Numbered from the stretch's first letter, positions 27,348 through 35,578 are shown. The stretch: 64,000 nucleotides of DNA from Bradyrhizobium barranii subsp. barranii (GCF_017565645.3 NZ_CP086136.1:2711501-2775500), one strand, 5' to 3'. Translations and numbers: made by a program. The notes: generated by a model from the sequence alone, not told the origin.

Positions 27348-27860
27348 ATGACCGGCCATGACCACACGCATTCCCACCATGACCACGATCATGACGATCG
27401 CTGGAAACATGACGGTGTGCGCGTCATTCCCGGCAATCAGCTCGATACCAACGTGCCGTCGACGGCCGGCATGGACCGCGCGGCCGCAATCAATTTCGCG
27501 CGCGTCGGCGCGCAGAAATTGTGGGCGGGCACGGTCAGCATCAAGCCGGACGCCAAGACCGGTGCGCATCACCACGGCCATCTCGAAAGCGTCATCTACG
27601 TGGTGAAGGGCAAGGCGCGGATGCGCTGGGGCGAGAGCCTGCAATTCACCGCGGAGGCCGGCCCCGGCGATTTCATCTTCGTCCCGCCCTACGTGCCGCA
27701 TCAGGAGATCAACGCCAGCCGGGACGAGGTGCTGGAATGCGTGCTGGTGCGCAGCGACGGCGAGGCGGTCGCGATCAACCTCGACATCGAGCCGGTCGAG
27801 AAGCCCGAGACCGTGCTGTGGATCGACCCCGTCCACCGGGATCCCAACGAGAAGAAGTAA
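27348..27860 (+). CDS. Cupin-domain protein with His-rich N-terminus
   Basis: 170-residue single cupin. The N-terminal segment [16 protein letters not shown] is strongly His/Asp-rich and may bind metal. The beta-barrel has cupin motif 1 [17 protein letters not shown] (His/His/Glu ligands) and motif 2 [15 protein letters not shown] (His ligand), so a metal-dependent enzyme or sensor is likely. The ATG at 27348 is chosen because it precedes the His-rich segment; an earlier in-frame start at 27288 lies in the csbD promoter region. Substrate unknown. Confidence 0.82.
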   Translation: MTGHDHTHSHHDHDHDDRWKHDGVRVIPGNQLDTNVPSTAGMDRAAAINFARVGAQKLWAGTVSIKPDAKTGAHHHGHLESVIYVVKGKARMRWGESLQFTAEAGPGDFIFVPPYVPHQEINASRDEVLECVLVRSDGEAVAINLDIEPVEKPETVLWIDPVHRDPNEKK

Positions 27861-27877
27861 GGGCCTGAAAACCTGCT

Positions 27878-27982
27878 GGTTCTGTGCGACAGAACCACGC
27901 AGGCACAGCCTTCAAAAAATATTCGGAAGCCGTGTCGGATGGCCGTCGGGCCATCCGTCCTTGGGCAGAACCCCGCCCAAGG
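27878..27982 (+). promoter_or_regulatory. Three consecutive hairpins before a VOC gene
   Basis: Hairpin 1: GGTTCTG-TGCGA-CAGAACC (27878-27896). Hairpin 2: GGATGGCC-GTCG-GGCCATCC (27937-27956). Hairpin 3: CCTTGGGC-AGAACCCC-GCCCAAGG (27959-27982), whose 3' arm contains the first bases of the AAGGAG ribosome site (27979-27984) of the gene at 27991. Hairpin 1 may end the cupin transcript; hairpin 3 could mask translation. Confidence 0.45.
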
Positions 27983-27990
27983 AGCCTCCG

Positions 27991-28419
27991 ATGCCCAAAA
28001 TGATTTTCGTCAATCTGCCGGTGACCGACCTCAAGCGCGCGACGGCCTTTTACGAGGCGGTCGGTGCGGTCAGGAACCCGCAATTCAGCGACGAGACGGC
28101 GAGCTGCATGGTCTTCTCCGAGACCATCTTCGCCATGCTCCTGACCCACGACAAATTCCGCAAGTTCACGCCGAAGCCGATCGCGGATGCCAAGACCTCG
28201 AACCAGGTGCTGCTCTGCCTCTCGGCCGACAGCCGCGTCGAGGTCGATGACGTCGTCGGCAAGGCCGAGGCCGCGGGCGGTGTGGCCGATCCAAGCCCGA
28301 AGGACGAATACAGCTTCATGTACGGCCGCAGCTTCGAGGATCCGGACGGTCATATGTGGGGCGTGAACTGGATGGACATGGCAGCCTTCGCCGCGCAGTC
28401 CGACATGGCGAACGCCTGA
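27991..28419 (+). CDS. VOC-family (glyoxalase-like) protein
   Basis: 142-residue vicinal oxygen chelate protein with two beta-alpha-beta-beta-beta modules: MIFVNLPVTDLKRATAFYEAVGA at the N-terminus and a C-terminal FMYGRSFEDPDGHMWGVNWMD containing a metal-type Glu/His region. Related to lactoylglutathione lyase/bleomycin-resistance proteins, but no activity can be assigned. AAGGAG lies upstream of the start within a hairpin. A second VOC gene follows 43 bp downstream, probably co-transcribed. Confidence 0.88.
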   Translation: MPKMIFVNLPVTDLKRATAFYEAVGAVRNPQFSDETASCMVFSETIFAMLLTHDKFRKFTPKPIADAKTSNQVLLCLSADSRVEVDDVVGKAEAAGGVADPSPKDEYSFMYGRSFEDPDGHMWGVNWMDMAAFAAQSDMANA

Positions 28420-28462
28420 CCGAAGCCAACGAACATCGACCATCTGAAGAGGAGCATTCACG

Positions 28463-28951
28463 ATGTCCAAGCTCGTGCCCTGCATGTGGTTCAACGGCGA
28501 TGCCGAGGAAGCCGCGAAGTTCTACGTGTCGCTCGTTCCGAACTCGGAAATCACGCACGTCCAGCGCAACGTTTCGGACGGCCCGTCCGGCAAGACAGGC
28601 TCCGTGCTCGTCGTCGAGTTCACGGTGGCCGGGCAGCCCCTGGTCGCGCTCAACGGCGGCATGAAGGTGGAATATACCCACGCAATCTCGCTGATGATCC
28701 ATTGCGACGATCAAGTTCAGGTCAACAGCGTCTGGAGCGCGTTCCTTGCTCATGGCGGCAAGGAGCAGCAGTGCGGCTGGATCAGCGATCGCTGGGGCGT
28801 ATCCTGGCAGGTGGTGCCGAAGGTGATGTTCGAATTCCTGTCGAGCCCCGACAAGGCAGCGGCTGCGCGCGCGATGCAAGCCATGATGAAGATGGTGAAG
28901 CTGGACGTGGATGTCTTACGTCGCGCGTTCGAGGGCAAGTCGGCGGCGTGA
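28463..28951 (+). CDS. PhnB-like VOC protein (3-demethylubiquinone methyltransferase-like fold)
   Basis: 162-residue VOC-superfamily protein starting KLVPCMWFNGDAEEAAKFYVSLVPNSEI, with GQPLVALNGG and CGWISDRWGVSWQVVP, the signature of the PhnB/3-dmu-9_3-mt family. Despite the family name these proteins are not shown to be methyltransferases. It follows the other VOC gene on the same strand. Function unknown. Confidence 0.88.
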   Translation: MSKLVPCMWFNGDAEEAAKFYVSLVPNSEITHVQRNVSDGPSGKTGSVLVVEFTVAGQPLVALNGGMKVEYTHAISLMIHCDDQVQVNSVWSAFLAHGGKEQQCGWISDRWGVSWQVVPKVMFEFLSSPDKAAAARAMQAMMKMVKLDVDVLRRAFEGKSAA

Positions 28952-28978
28952 GGCCTATGGCCTTGCCACATGCTCACG

Positions 28979-29099
28979 GTCATCGCCCGGCTTGACCGGG
29001 CGATCCAATATTTCAGAGACGTTTGAGTGATGCGGAGAAGCTGCGGCGTACTGGATGCCCCGCCCCCCGTGCGCAATTGCGCACTAGGCGGGGCATGAC
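28979..29099. repeat. Dispersed inverted repeat, family R2 copy 2
   Basis: GGTCATCGCCCGG...CCGGGCGATCCA at the left, central TGATGCGGAGAAGCTGCGGC with GTACTGGAT shared with 9700-9798, and GCCCCGCC...GGCGGGGC at the right with an inner palindrome TGCGCAATTGCGCA. Intergenic. Confidence 0.8.
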
Positions 29100-29125
29100 A
29101 GCGGAATTTGGGGCGAGATCCCGCC

Positions 29126-30280
29126 CTAGTAATTAATCCTTAGCCCCACGCCGCCGTGGATGGTGTTCCCCACCGGCTGCGGGCCCAGCGTACCGTTGGC
29201 GAACAGGTCGACGATCCAGCCCTTCTGCACGCAGAAGCCGAGGCGGCCGCCATATTCGAACCAACCCTGGTTGCCCATCGTCGGCACCACCAGGCCGTCG
29301 CCGGTCACGGTGGCGACGATGCCGCCATGGCTGGCGAAGGACTGCACCCAGCCGCCATTGATGTTGGTCTCGATGTTGCTGCCGAAGAGGTGCGTCCACT
29401 GGCCGCCGATCTTGACCAGGCTGGTGCGGTCGGTGCCGGTCGCAATGGAGGCGTCGAACGGATTGAACGCCACGGCGCTGTCCGAATAGCCGGAGACGCG
29501 CTGCCAGAGCTGCCAGACTTCGATCGAGGCCGCGAATTCGTCGCGCGGGGACACGCGGCTCATCCAGCCGGCACGGCCATAGACGGCGTAGTTCGACGCG
29601 TTGGTCGAGCCCGTGACGCTCACCGGCCCGAGGCTGGTGTTGTAGCTGCGGGTGTAGCGCGCCTTCTCCCACGGCGTCAGGATGGTGCCGACGTCGAAGA
29701 ACGGGCGCGACGAGCCCCAGTCGGTGAAATCATAGCGCAGAGCGAAGGCGCCGATCGGCGCGCTGGTGATGTTGTAGCCGCCCTCGCTGTATTGCGTGTA
29801 GGCGATGCCGGCGAGCAGCGAGAGGTTGATGGTCAGCTCCTTGCGGCCGTGAATACCGGCCGAGAACGAGCCGGCGGAGCCGAATGCGCTGATGCAGTCG
29901 CTGCAATTGACCTGCTCGTTGACGCCGAGCAGCACCGTGCCGAGTACTCGGTTGGTGATCATCTGGTTGAAGCGCTGGTTGGCGAGGCCGCCGATCGAAT
30001 TGCCGCTGGAGTCCGCGCCGGTCGGGCCCGAAGGTGGAGGCGGTGGATACGGGCTCGGCGAGGACGACGGATAGGGGCTCGGCGAAGGCGAGGGGGTCGG
30101 TGTGGGTGTCGGCGACGGTGAATAGGTCGGCGATGGAGAGGGCGTCGGCCCACCGCATCCGGACTCGCAAGACGCCTGCGCTGCCGCCGGTCGCGCATTG
30201 AACGCGAAGAACGCAAACGCAGCGGTTGCGGTCAGCGCGGCGGCGAGGACGAGGCGTCTGACGTCGAGTTTCGCCATCAT
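29126..30280 (-). CDS. Outer-membrane beta-barrel protein with Ser/Thr/Pro linker
   Basis: 384-residue exported protein. Signal peptide about 1-35; a short Cys-containing segment (SCESGCGG); a low-complexity Pro/Ser/Thr linker (about 45-84, repeated PSP and PTP units); then about 290 residues of alternating hydrophobic strands with many aromatics, ending GGVGLRINY. The C-terminal Tyr fits outer-membrane insertion, resembling autotransporter-type barrels without a long passenger. The start overlaps the stop of the upstream FecR gene (TGATG). No close function recognised. The linker is a plausible O-glycosylation substrate given the adjacent mannosyltransferase gene (inference). Confidence 0.72.
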   Translation of the reverse strand: MMAKLDVRRLVLAAALTATAAFAFFAFNARPAAAQASCESGCGGPTPSPSPTYSPSPTPTPTPSPSPSPYPSSSPSPYPPPPPSGPTGADSSGNSIGGLANQRFNQMITNRVLGTVLLGVNEQVNCSDCISAFGSAGSFSAGIHGRKELTINLSLLAGIAYTQYSEGGYNITSAPIGAFALRYDFTDWGSSRPFFDVGTILTPWEKARYTRSYNTSLGPVSVTGSTNASNYAVYGRAGWMSRVSPRDEFAASIEVWQLWQRVSGYSDSAVAFNPFDASIATGTDRTSLVKIGGQWTHLFGSNIETNINGGWVQSFASHGGIVATVTGDGLVVPTMGNQGWFEYGGRLGFCVQKGWIVDLFANGTLGPQPVGNTIHGGVGLRINY

Positions 30281-30981
30281 CACCGCCCGCACAGCATGCC
30301 GTCGTCGTGGACGGCAGGCGTGATGGTCGGCGAGGCGTCCGCATACTGGTTGACCGAGCACAGCCCGGCGCTTGCGGCGCAATTGGCGGCAAAGGTCCAG
30401 GGCGGCGTGTTGGTCTTGGTGATGCTGACCTTGCCGCCGGCCGAGGTGATGATTGCGGTGTCGCCGGGCTGGGTGAGCTGCACGCACTGGGAGCTCGTCG
30501 TGCAGACGCTGGCGGCACCGTCCTGGAGCACGACGACGGAGCGGCCGCGCTGGGAGAGGATGTCGAGCGTGGTGCCGCGAACGCCGATGGTCGCGAGCGG
30601 TGTCGTGATCTTGTAGGCGGTCTTTTCCGAATGTCCGGTGACGAAACGGAATGCGCCTGTGGTCATGCGGATCGCGACGTCGCGATAGCTGTGCTCGTCG
30701 TTGAAGACGGTGCGGTCGAGCTTCAGCGTGGCGCTCGGGCCCAGCGAGAGGTTGGTGCTGTCGGCCATGACGAAGCGCGCGGCGCTGTCGGCACCGGTGC
30801 GCACGGTCTCGTCGCGCAGCATGCTGTCGCCGACACTGATCGGCGTCGTGGTCGTGGCCACGCGCACCACGTCGTTCTGGATCACGACGGCTTCGCCGAC
30901 GCGCGTCTGCGCCTGCGCGCAAGGCGCCGCGCAGACGAGTGCCGACAACAGAGTTGGGAAAAGCCAGAAACGCAAATTCAT
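30280..30981 (-). CDS. Secreted FecR-domain protein
   Basis: 233-residue protein with a signal peptide (FWLFPTLLSALVCAAPCAQAQ) and a FecR domain: VGDSMLRDETVRTGADSAARFVMADSTNLSLGPSATLKLD, then TTPLATIGVRGTTLDI, the TPxAxxGVRGT hallmark. There is no transmembrane anti-sigma region and no sigma factor nearby, so this is the periplasmic/secreted FecR type found beside adhesins or barrels rather than a siderophore regulator. Two Cys in VCTTSSQC may form a disulfide. The start at 30981 is preferred over 31050 because it begins the signal peptide. Coupled to the barrel gene by TGATG. Confidence 0.85.
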   Translation of the reverse strand: MNLRFWLFPTLLSALVCAAPCAQAQTRVGEAVVIQNDVVRVATTTTPISVGDSMLRDETVRTGADSAARFVMADSTNLSLGPSATLKLDRTVFNDEHSYRDVAIRMTTGAFRFVTGHSEKTAYKITTPLATIGVRGTTLDILSQRGRSVVVLQDGAASVCTTSSQCVQLTQPGDTAIITSAGGKVSITKTNTPPWTFAANCAASAGLCSVNQYADASPTITPAVHDDGMLCGR

Positions 30982-31095
30982 TTCGCAACCGATCGATATG
31001 TCCCTGATCGTACCGGATCGCGCGCGCTTCTGATGTGGCGAAATTATCACAAGCGGCGCTGGACGTGCGTTATGCTTAGTGACAGTTGCGGCAGA

Positions 31096-32463
31096 ATGCG
31101 TTCAATGAAAAGTGCCGTCTTTGTTTTTCTCCGCGGTGAAGCAGATTTGCCACGCAAAATAGCCCCACAGCAGCCGTTCGAATTGCCCGCGGTTCCGAAG
31201 GTGTCGCAGAGCGCAGTGATCGCTGTCGCGATTTTCCTGGTCGCGCATCTTGCGTTGCTGATCGGCCTGACGGCGCCGGAGAAGTTCGTCTTCGACGAGG
31301 TGCACTACGTGCCGGCGGCACGGCAGATGCTGGCACCCACGCTATCGCAACCGATGCTCAACCCGATGCATCCGCCGCTGGCCAAGGAGCTGATCGCGGC
31401 ATCGATCGCAGCCTTCGGCGACAATGCGCTGGGCTGGCGCTATCCGTCGACCTTGTTCGGCGCGCTCGCGATCGTCGCGATCTATCTGTGCGGGCTCGCG
31501 CTGTTCTCCGCGCAAGGCCCGGCGATCGCCGCCGCGGCGATCGCGGGCTTCAACCAGATGCTTTACGTGCAGGCGCGTATCGCCATGCTGGACATTTACG
31601 CGCTCGGATTCGGCCTGCTCGCGATTGCCGCCTTCATGCACGGCTTTCGAAGAGAGCGCCCGCATGCGTTGTTCGCGCTCGCGGGCGCCTTGTTTGGTCT
31701 CGCCGCGGTTTGCAAATGGAGCGGCCTGTTTCCGCTCGGCATCTGCATCGTTGTGGTTGCGGTGATCCGGCTGATGCAGGGCTGGCGCACGCTGTTCGCC
31801 GACGCGAAGCCGAGTGACTGGTATCGGCCCGATCTCTGGCCCGATCTTCGCGTGCAGCATGTCGCGCTCTGCTTCGCCGTGCTGCCGGCGCTGACATATC
31901 TTGCCGCCTTCGTGCCGCTCTACGGAGCGTCGCTGCCGGATCTGATCGAGGCGCAGCGCCGGATATTCGCCGACAACACCACGACCGCGATCGCCGGCCA
32001 TACCTATATGAGCGCGTGGCCATCCTGGCCGCTGCTCGCGCGCCCGGTGTGGTTCCTGTTCGACAAGACCTCGGAGAACAATGTCTCCGCGATCGTCTTC
32101 CTCGGCAATCCGCTGGTCGCGTGGCCGGCGCTGCTCGCGCTCGCCGTCGTGCTGCGCGACTTCATCGTCGCGCGGCGCTGGGATGCGTTCCTGATCGCGG
32201 CGTTCTATTTCGGCTCCTGGCTCGCCTGGGCTTTGCTACCGCGCACGCTCGGCTTCCTCTACTATTATCTGCCGGCCGCAACGGTGGCGTCGCTTGCGCT
32301 GGTCTATGTGCTGCGACGGGAGGGGCTGCCGCGCTGGCTGCTGTGGGCCTATGTCGGGGGCGCGGCGATCGGCTTTGCGGTGATGCTGCCGATCTCGGCG
32401 GCCTTCATCGGCACGTCCATGCAGACGTTCAACCGGTTGATGCTGTTCCAGAGCTGGATATGA
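31096..32463 (+). CDS. PMT-family (GT39) dolichyl/polyprenyl-phosphate mannosyltransferase-like protein
   Basis: Multi-pass membrane protein of about 455 residues. PMT-family marks are clear: the periplasmic Asp-Glu in FDEVHYVPAARQML, NPMHPPLAKELI, ARIAMLDIYALG, CKWSGLFPLG, and a C-terminal four-helix module with AWPSWPLLARPVWFL and FLYYYLPA. Bacterial PMTs transfer mannose from a polyprenyl carrier to Ser/Thr of exported proteins. It is divergent from the FecR/beta-barrel pair, 114 bp apart, and that barrel has a Ser/Thr/Pro linker. The start may instead be 31105; a longer frame overlaps the FecR gene and is rejected. Confidence 0.85.
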   Translation: MRSMKSAVFVFLRGEADLPRKIAPQQPFELPAVPKVSQSAVIAVAIFLVAHLALLIGLTAPEKFVFDEVHYVPAARQMLAPTLSQPMLNPMHPPLAKELIAASIAAFGDNALGWRYPSTLFGALAIVAIYLCGLALFSAQGPAIAAAAIAGFNQMLYVQARIAMLDIYALGFGLLAIAAFMHGFRRERPHALFALAGALFGLAAVCKWSGLFPLGICIVVVAVIRLMQGWRTLFADAKPSDWYRPDLWPDLRVQHVALCFAVLPALTYLAAFVPLYGASLPDLIEAQRRIFADNTTTAIAGHTYMSAWPSWPLLARPVWFLFDKTSENNVSAIVFLGNPLVAWPALLALAVVLRDFIVARRWDAFLIAAFYFGSWLAWALLPRTLGFLYYYLPAATVASLALVYVLRREGLPRWLLWAYVGGAAIGFAVMLPISAAFIGTSMQTFNRLMLFQSWI

Positions 32464-32466
32464 AAT

Positions 32467-32496
32467 CGCCGCCTGTCACGATCGTGGCAGGCGGCG
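32467..32496. terminator. Long hairpin between convergent genes
   Basis: Fifteen-base arms CGCCGCCTGTCACGA / TCGTGGCAGGCGGCG with one G-T wobble, 3 bp after the PMT stop and before the convergent OmpA gene. T-tract is weak (TGTTTC). Confidence 0.6.
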
Positions 32497-32536
32497 TGTT
32501 TCACGCGGCGATGACTTGAATTTCACTTGGACAATT

Positions 32537-33178
32537 TTACTTGGACGCCGTCGTCTTGGCTTCCATGTTCACGACCTGAACGCGGCGGTTGATCGGGTCG
32601 GCGCCGTTGGCGGTGTCCTTCAATTTGGTCTTGCCATAGCCGACGGTGACGAGATCGGTGCCGTTGAGACTATAGTTCTGCACTAGGTACTTCTTGATGG
32701 TGTCGGCGCGACGTTCGGAGAGCCCTTGATTGTACTCCTCGCCGCCGACCGCATCGGTGTGGCCGGCGACCACGAAGGTCGAGCCCTTCAGCGACGGATC
32801 GGACAGCGCCTTGCCGAGCGCCTGCACCGACGGCACCGACGTCTTGGCGATGTCGGCCGAGTTGTAGTCGAACTGGATCTCCAGATCGATCCTCGGCTTG
32901 GTGGCGGCGAGCTCGGCGATCTGCTCGCGCTCGCCCATCGAGAGCGACCGGGTCGAGCGGTTGCGCACCGTGTTAAGGAACGTCGCTTCCTTGGCCTGCG
33001 CGGTCGGATCGGCCTGCGGACCGACGGACAGGCCGCGGGTTGCCGGCTTCGGCTTCAGCGCATCCAGGATCTGGTTGGCGGAGACGTTATCGCCGGCGAA
33101 AGCCAGGCCCGCCGTCATCGACAGCGCGGCCGTGAGGGTAATCGCCTTCAGTCCAAAAAACCTATCAAAACGGGTCAT
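32537..33178 (-). CDS. OmpA-family peptidoglycan-binding protein
   Basis: 213-residue exported protein: signal peptide (about 1-29, ending AGLAFAGDN), a middle region, then an OmpA C-terminal domain (about 105-205) with LEIQFDYNSADI, VAGHTDAVGGEEYNQGLSERRADTIKKYL and PINRRVQVVNME, the residues that bind diaminopimelate in peptidoglycan. It lacks an N-terminal barrel, so it is a periplasmic or membrane-tethered type. GAGGA precedes the start at 33178; the in-frame extension to 33442 is not credible. A TGTGA-N6-TCACA site lies 72 bp upstream. Confidence 0.88.
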   Translation of the reverse strand: MTRFDRFFGLKAITLTAALSMTAGLAFAGDNVSANQILDALKPKPATRGLSVGPQADPTAQAKEATFLNTVRNRSTRSLSMGEREQIAELAATKPRIDLEIQFDYNSADIAKTSVPSVQALGKALSDPSLKGSTFVVAGHTDAVGGEEYNQGLSERRADTIKKYLVQNYSLNGTDLVTVGYGKTKLKDTANGADPINRRVQVVNMEAKTTASK

Positions 33179-33249
33179 TGTCGTATCCTCGCTGTTACGC
33201 CTGATGGCGATTTGATGTTGCGAGCGTAGGGAAGGTTCAACAGCCTCGA

Positions 33250-33265
33250 TGTGATGCGGGTCACA
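33250..33265. promoter_or_regulatory. CRP/FNR-type palindrome upstream of ompA-like gene
   Basis: TGTGATGCGGGTCACA fits the CRP consensus TGTGA-N6-TCACA exactly. Located 72 bp upstream of the minus-strand OmpA start. Confidence 0.55.
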
Positions 33266-33537
33266 TTCCAGATGGCCGAAATGACCCGTGCATCCTGGCG
33301 CCGGCGCCGATCGGCATCCATGGCGTGTCGGGCCAGCGGCGGTGCCCTGCCACCGGGAAGAACCGTTGTCTCGTTCGGCGTCGACAGCGGATTGCTGAAC
33401 CGGTTGGACTCGCTGACCGCGCAGGTACAATCTTTCGGTCATTGTTCGTCGCCAGCCGTATTGCCCGCTGCGTCAGCAGCCCAAAAAGCGACCGTCGCAG
33501 CGACTCTCAGCTCGGTTCGAGCAGCAGAAATCCCCGA

Positions 33538-33551
33538 GTGATCCAGATCAC
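33538..33551. promoter_or_regulatory. CRP/FNR-type palindrome upstream of caspase-like gene
   Basis: GTGATC-CA-GATCAC, a perfect palindrome with the same GTGA-N6-TCAC core as the site at 33250, 95 bp before the caspase-like ATG. Confidence 0.5.
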
Positions 33552-33646
33552 AGTGCGTCGTCGTGAACTGGATCAGATTGCTCTCATCGGATCGGCTCAG
33601 GCCGAACCGAGAGCAGCGAGGAAGTTTGGATCAGGGGAGAATGATC

Positions 33647-35055
33647 ATGCGCTTCTTGATCGCAGCAATTTCAATCGCAGTATTTCTCGTCAGCGGCAAC
33701 GCGGCCTTCGCGGACAAGCGCGTCGCCTTCGTGGTCGGCAATGCCGCCTACAAGAATGTCCCGCAGCTTCCCAACCCCGCGATCGACTCCAAGGCGATGG
33801 CCAGGGTGCTGCGCAATGTCGGCTTCGACGTCGTCGAGGGCGCCAACCTCACCCGCGACGCCATGACCGCGAAGCTTCTGGAGTTCGGCAAGAAGAGCGA
33901 AGGCGCCGACGTCGCTGTGTTCTTCTATGCCGGCCACGGGATCGCCGTGAACGGCGTCAACTATCTGCTGCCGGTCGACGCAGACCTGAAATCCGAGATG
34001 GACGTCAAGCTGGGCGCGGCGATCAATGTCGACCTCACGCTCGATCAGACCATGTCGGACGCGAAGGTGAAGCTCGTATTCCTGGACGCCTGCCGCGACA
34101 ATCCGTTCGCGGCAAAGATCCGCTCGGCCAAGGCCACTCGCTCCGTCAACGTCCAGACCGGTCTTGCCGAGATGAAGTCGGGCGAGGGCACGCTGATTGC
34201 CTTTGCCACTGGCCCCGGCCAGACCGCGCTCGACGGCGAGGCCGGCACCAACAGCCCGTTCACCCGCGCGCTCGTCGCCAACATTGCCCAGCCCGGGATC
34301 GAGATCCAGCAGGCGATGACCAAGGTCCGTGCCCAGGTCAGTGACGAGACCAGCAAGGGGCAATTGCCCTGGGGGCACACCAACCTGACGACGTCTATCT
34401 CAATCCGGTTGGCGTGCCGGCTGCGGCCACGACCGATTCGTCGAACGCACCGGTGTTGGCCGCGAGCAAGCAAGGCTCCGACGTCGAGCTCGAGTTCTGG
34501 CGCTCGATCAGGGACTCCAACAAGGTCGAGGAGCTCAACGCCTATCTCACCAGCTATCCCAACGGCACGTTCAAATCGATCGCGCTCGCCCGCATCGCGG
34601 CGTTGCAGGATGGTCCATCCATCACCACCCGCAACCTCTCGGCCGGGATCGATCCTGCGACCTTTACGGAAGAAGCCAACCAGGTGTCTGAAGACCAGAT
34701 CGGGCTGGACAAGAACCAGCGCCGCGACGTGCAGCGCCGCCTCACCGGGCTCGGCTTCGACGTCAAGGCAACGGGCAAGTTCGACGATGAGACCCGTTCC
34801 GTGATGAGACGGTGGCAGGCTGCCCGTGGCTATCCTGCGACCGGTTATCTCAACAAGCTCCAGCACAAGGCCCTGCTGTCGGAGATTGTCTCGACCCGCG
34901 CAGCCTCCTCCGAACAGGCAGACGACGAGCCGGCGCGTCGCCGGTCCTCCGGCGGTGGCGGCCGGCGCCATTACGGCGGTGGCGGTGCCGGTCCGCCAGG
35001 CGGCCCCGGCGGTCTGTTCGGCGGTATGATGGGCGGGTTGTTCGGCCGCCGCTGA
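33647..35055 (+). pseudogene. Caspase (peptidase C14)-peptidoglycan-binding protein, frameshifted
   Basis: Two adjacent frames together encode one secreted orthocaspase-like protein (about 469 residues if repaired). Frame A: signal peptide, caspase fold with catalytic His97 (FFYAGHGI) and Cys149 (FLDACRDNPF), ending in the family segment PWGHTNLT. Frame B, shifted by -1 from about 34388-34393, resumes with DVYLNPVGVPAA, then a helical segment and a PG_binding_1 domain (RRDVQRRLTGLGFDVKATGKFD...) and a Gly-rich tail. Adding one base near ACGACG gives HTNLT-DVYLNP. The unshifted frame runs out-of-family to 34804. Either a real one-base deletion, a sequencing error, or frameshifting; no slippery heptamer is obvious. 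Start at 33647 follows GGGGAG. Confidence 0.8.
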
Positions 35056-35073
35056 GCCGGCAGGCAAGCAACA

Positions 35074-35103
35074 GGCGGCCCGGTTCGGGCCGCCAATTTT
35101 GTT
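35074..35103 (+). terminator. Intrinsic terminator after the caspase-like gene
   Basis: GGCGGCCCG (35074-35082), loop GTT, CGGGCCGCC (35086-35094), then AATTTTGTT. Strong GC stem followed by a T-rich tract, 19 bp after the stop. Confidence 0.8.
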
Positions 35104-35238
35104 CCGGAAACCCTTGCTCACCGATCGTCGCAAAGCCGTCGCGTGATGGCCTGCGTGCGAACAAGAATTCGGCCAGTTGGGCGCCTAGCAGGACTCCGCG
35201 TCCAATAACCGCCGAGGAACGGAGCCGAGTTCAGTCCA

Positions 35239-35553
35239 GTGCCCAGGCCGAGTGATTACCAGTTCTATCGTGGCGGGCCGCCGGATCGGACAGTCTTTCT
35301 GAGCTCAATGCCCATCTATGTCGGTGCGGCGATGATCGCGGTGGCGATCCTGCTGTCCACGCTGATCACCGGGCTGACCAGCCGCTATGTCGGCCTCGAC
35401 GGTCCGAACGACGAGAACATGTGGCTGGTCGACCGCCTCACCGGCAGCGTCTATCGTTGCCAGGCGGACGGGCGTGGCAAGGCGTCCTGCGAACCTGACG
35501 TTGCCACCGGCAGCCTCGGTGACCGGCCCAAGGTGCAAAAGAACGGCAATTGA
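35239..35553 (+). CDS. Hypothetical single-pass membrane protein (104 aa)
   Basis: Unrecognised protein with one transmembrane helix (about 27-50, YVGAAMIAVAILLSTLITGL) and a polar C-terminal part containing ENMWLVDRLTGSVYRCQAD and a second Cys (KASCEP), suggesting a disulfide-bearing extracytoplasmic domain. The phrase WLVDRLTGSVYRC resembles short 'display' domains seen in other alphaproteobacterial hypotheticals. GTG start at 35239 has only a distant GGAG; an ATG at 35308 is possible. Confidence 0.6.
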   Translation: MPRPSDYQFYRGGPPDRTVFLSSMPIYVGAAMIAVAILLSTLITGLTSRYVGLDGPNDENMWLVDRLTGSVYRCQADGRGKASCEPDVATGSLGDRPKVQKNGN

Positions 35554-35578
35554 GGCCTTGCACCTTCGCAGCGCAGCC

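Larger units (their letters stand above)
33179..33646. other. Divergent intergenic region with two CRP-like sites
   Basis: 468 bp between the OmpA-like and caspase-like genes. No supported ORF, repeat or RNA. It contains the two GTGA-N6-TCAC palindromes at 33251 and 33538, one near each gene. Confidence 0.6.

Noticed and set aside
29126..30988. A single 620-codon protein joining the barrel and the FecR region
   Set aside because: The upstream part is a shadow frame of the FecR gene; the signal peptide at 30280 and TGATG overlap mark the true start of the barrel protein.
30307..31095. Long N-terminal extension of the PMT gene
   Set aside because: It is antisense to the FecR gene and Arg/Gly-rich; the real protein begins near 31096.
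31096..32463. ArnT-type lipid A aminoarabinose transferase
   Set aside because: The C-terminal four-helix PMT module and CKWSGLF motif favour the protein O-mannosyltransferase branch; no arn genes nearby.
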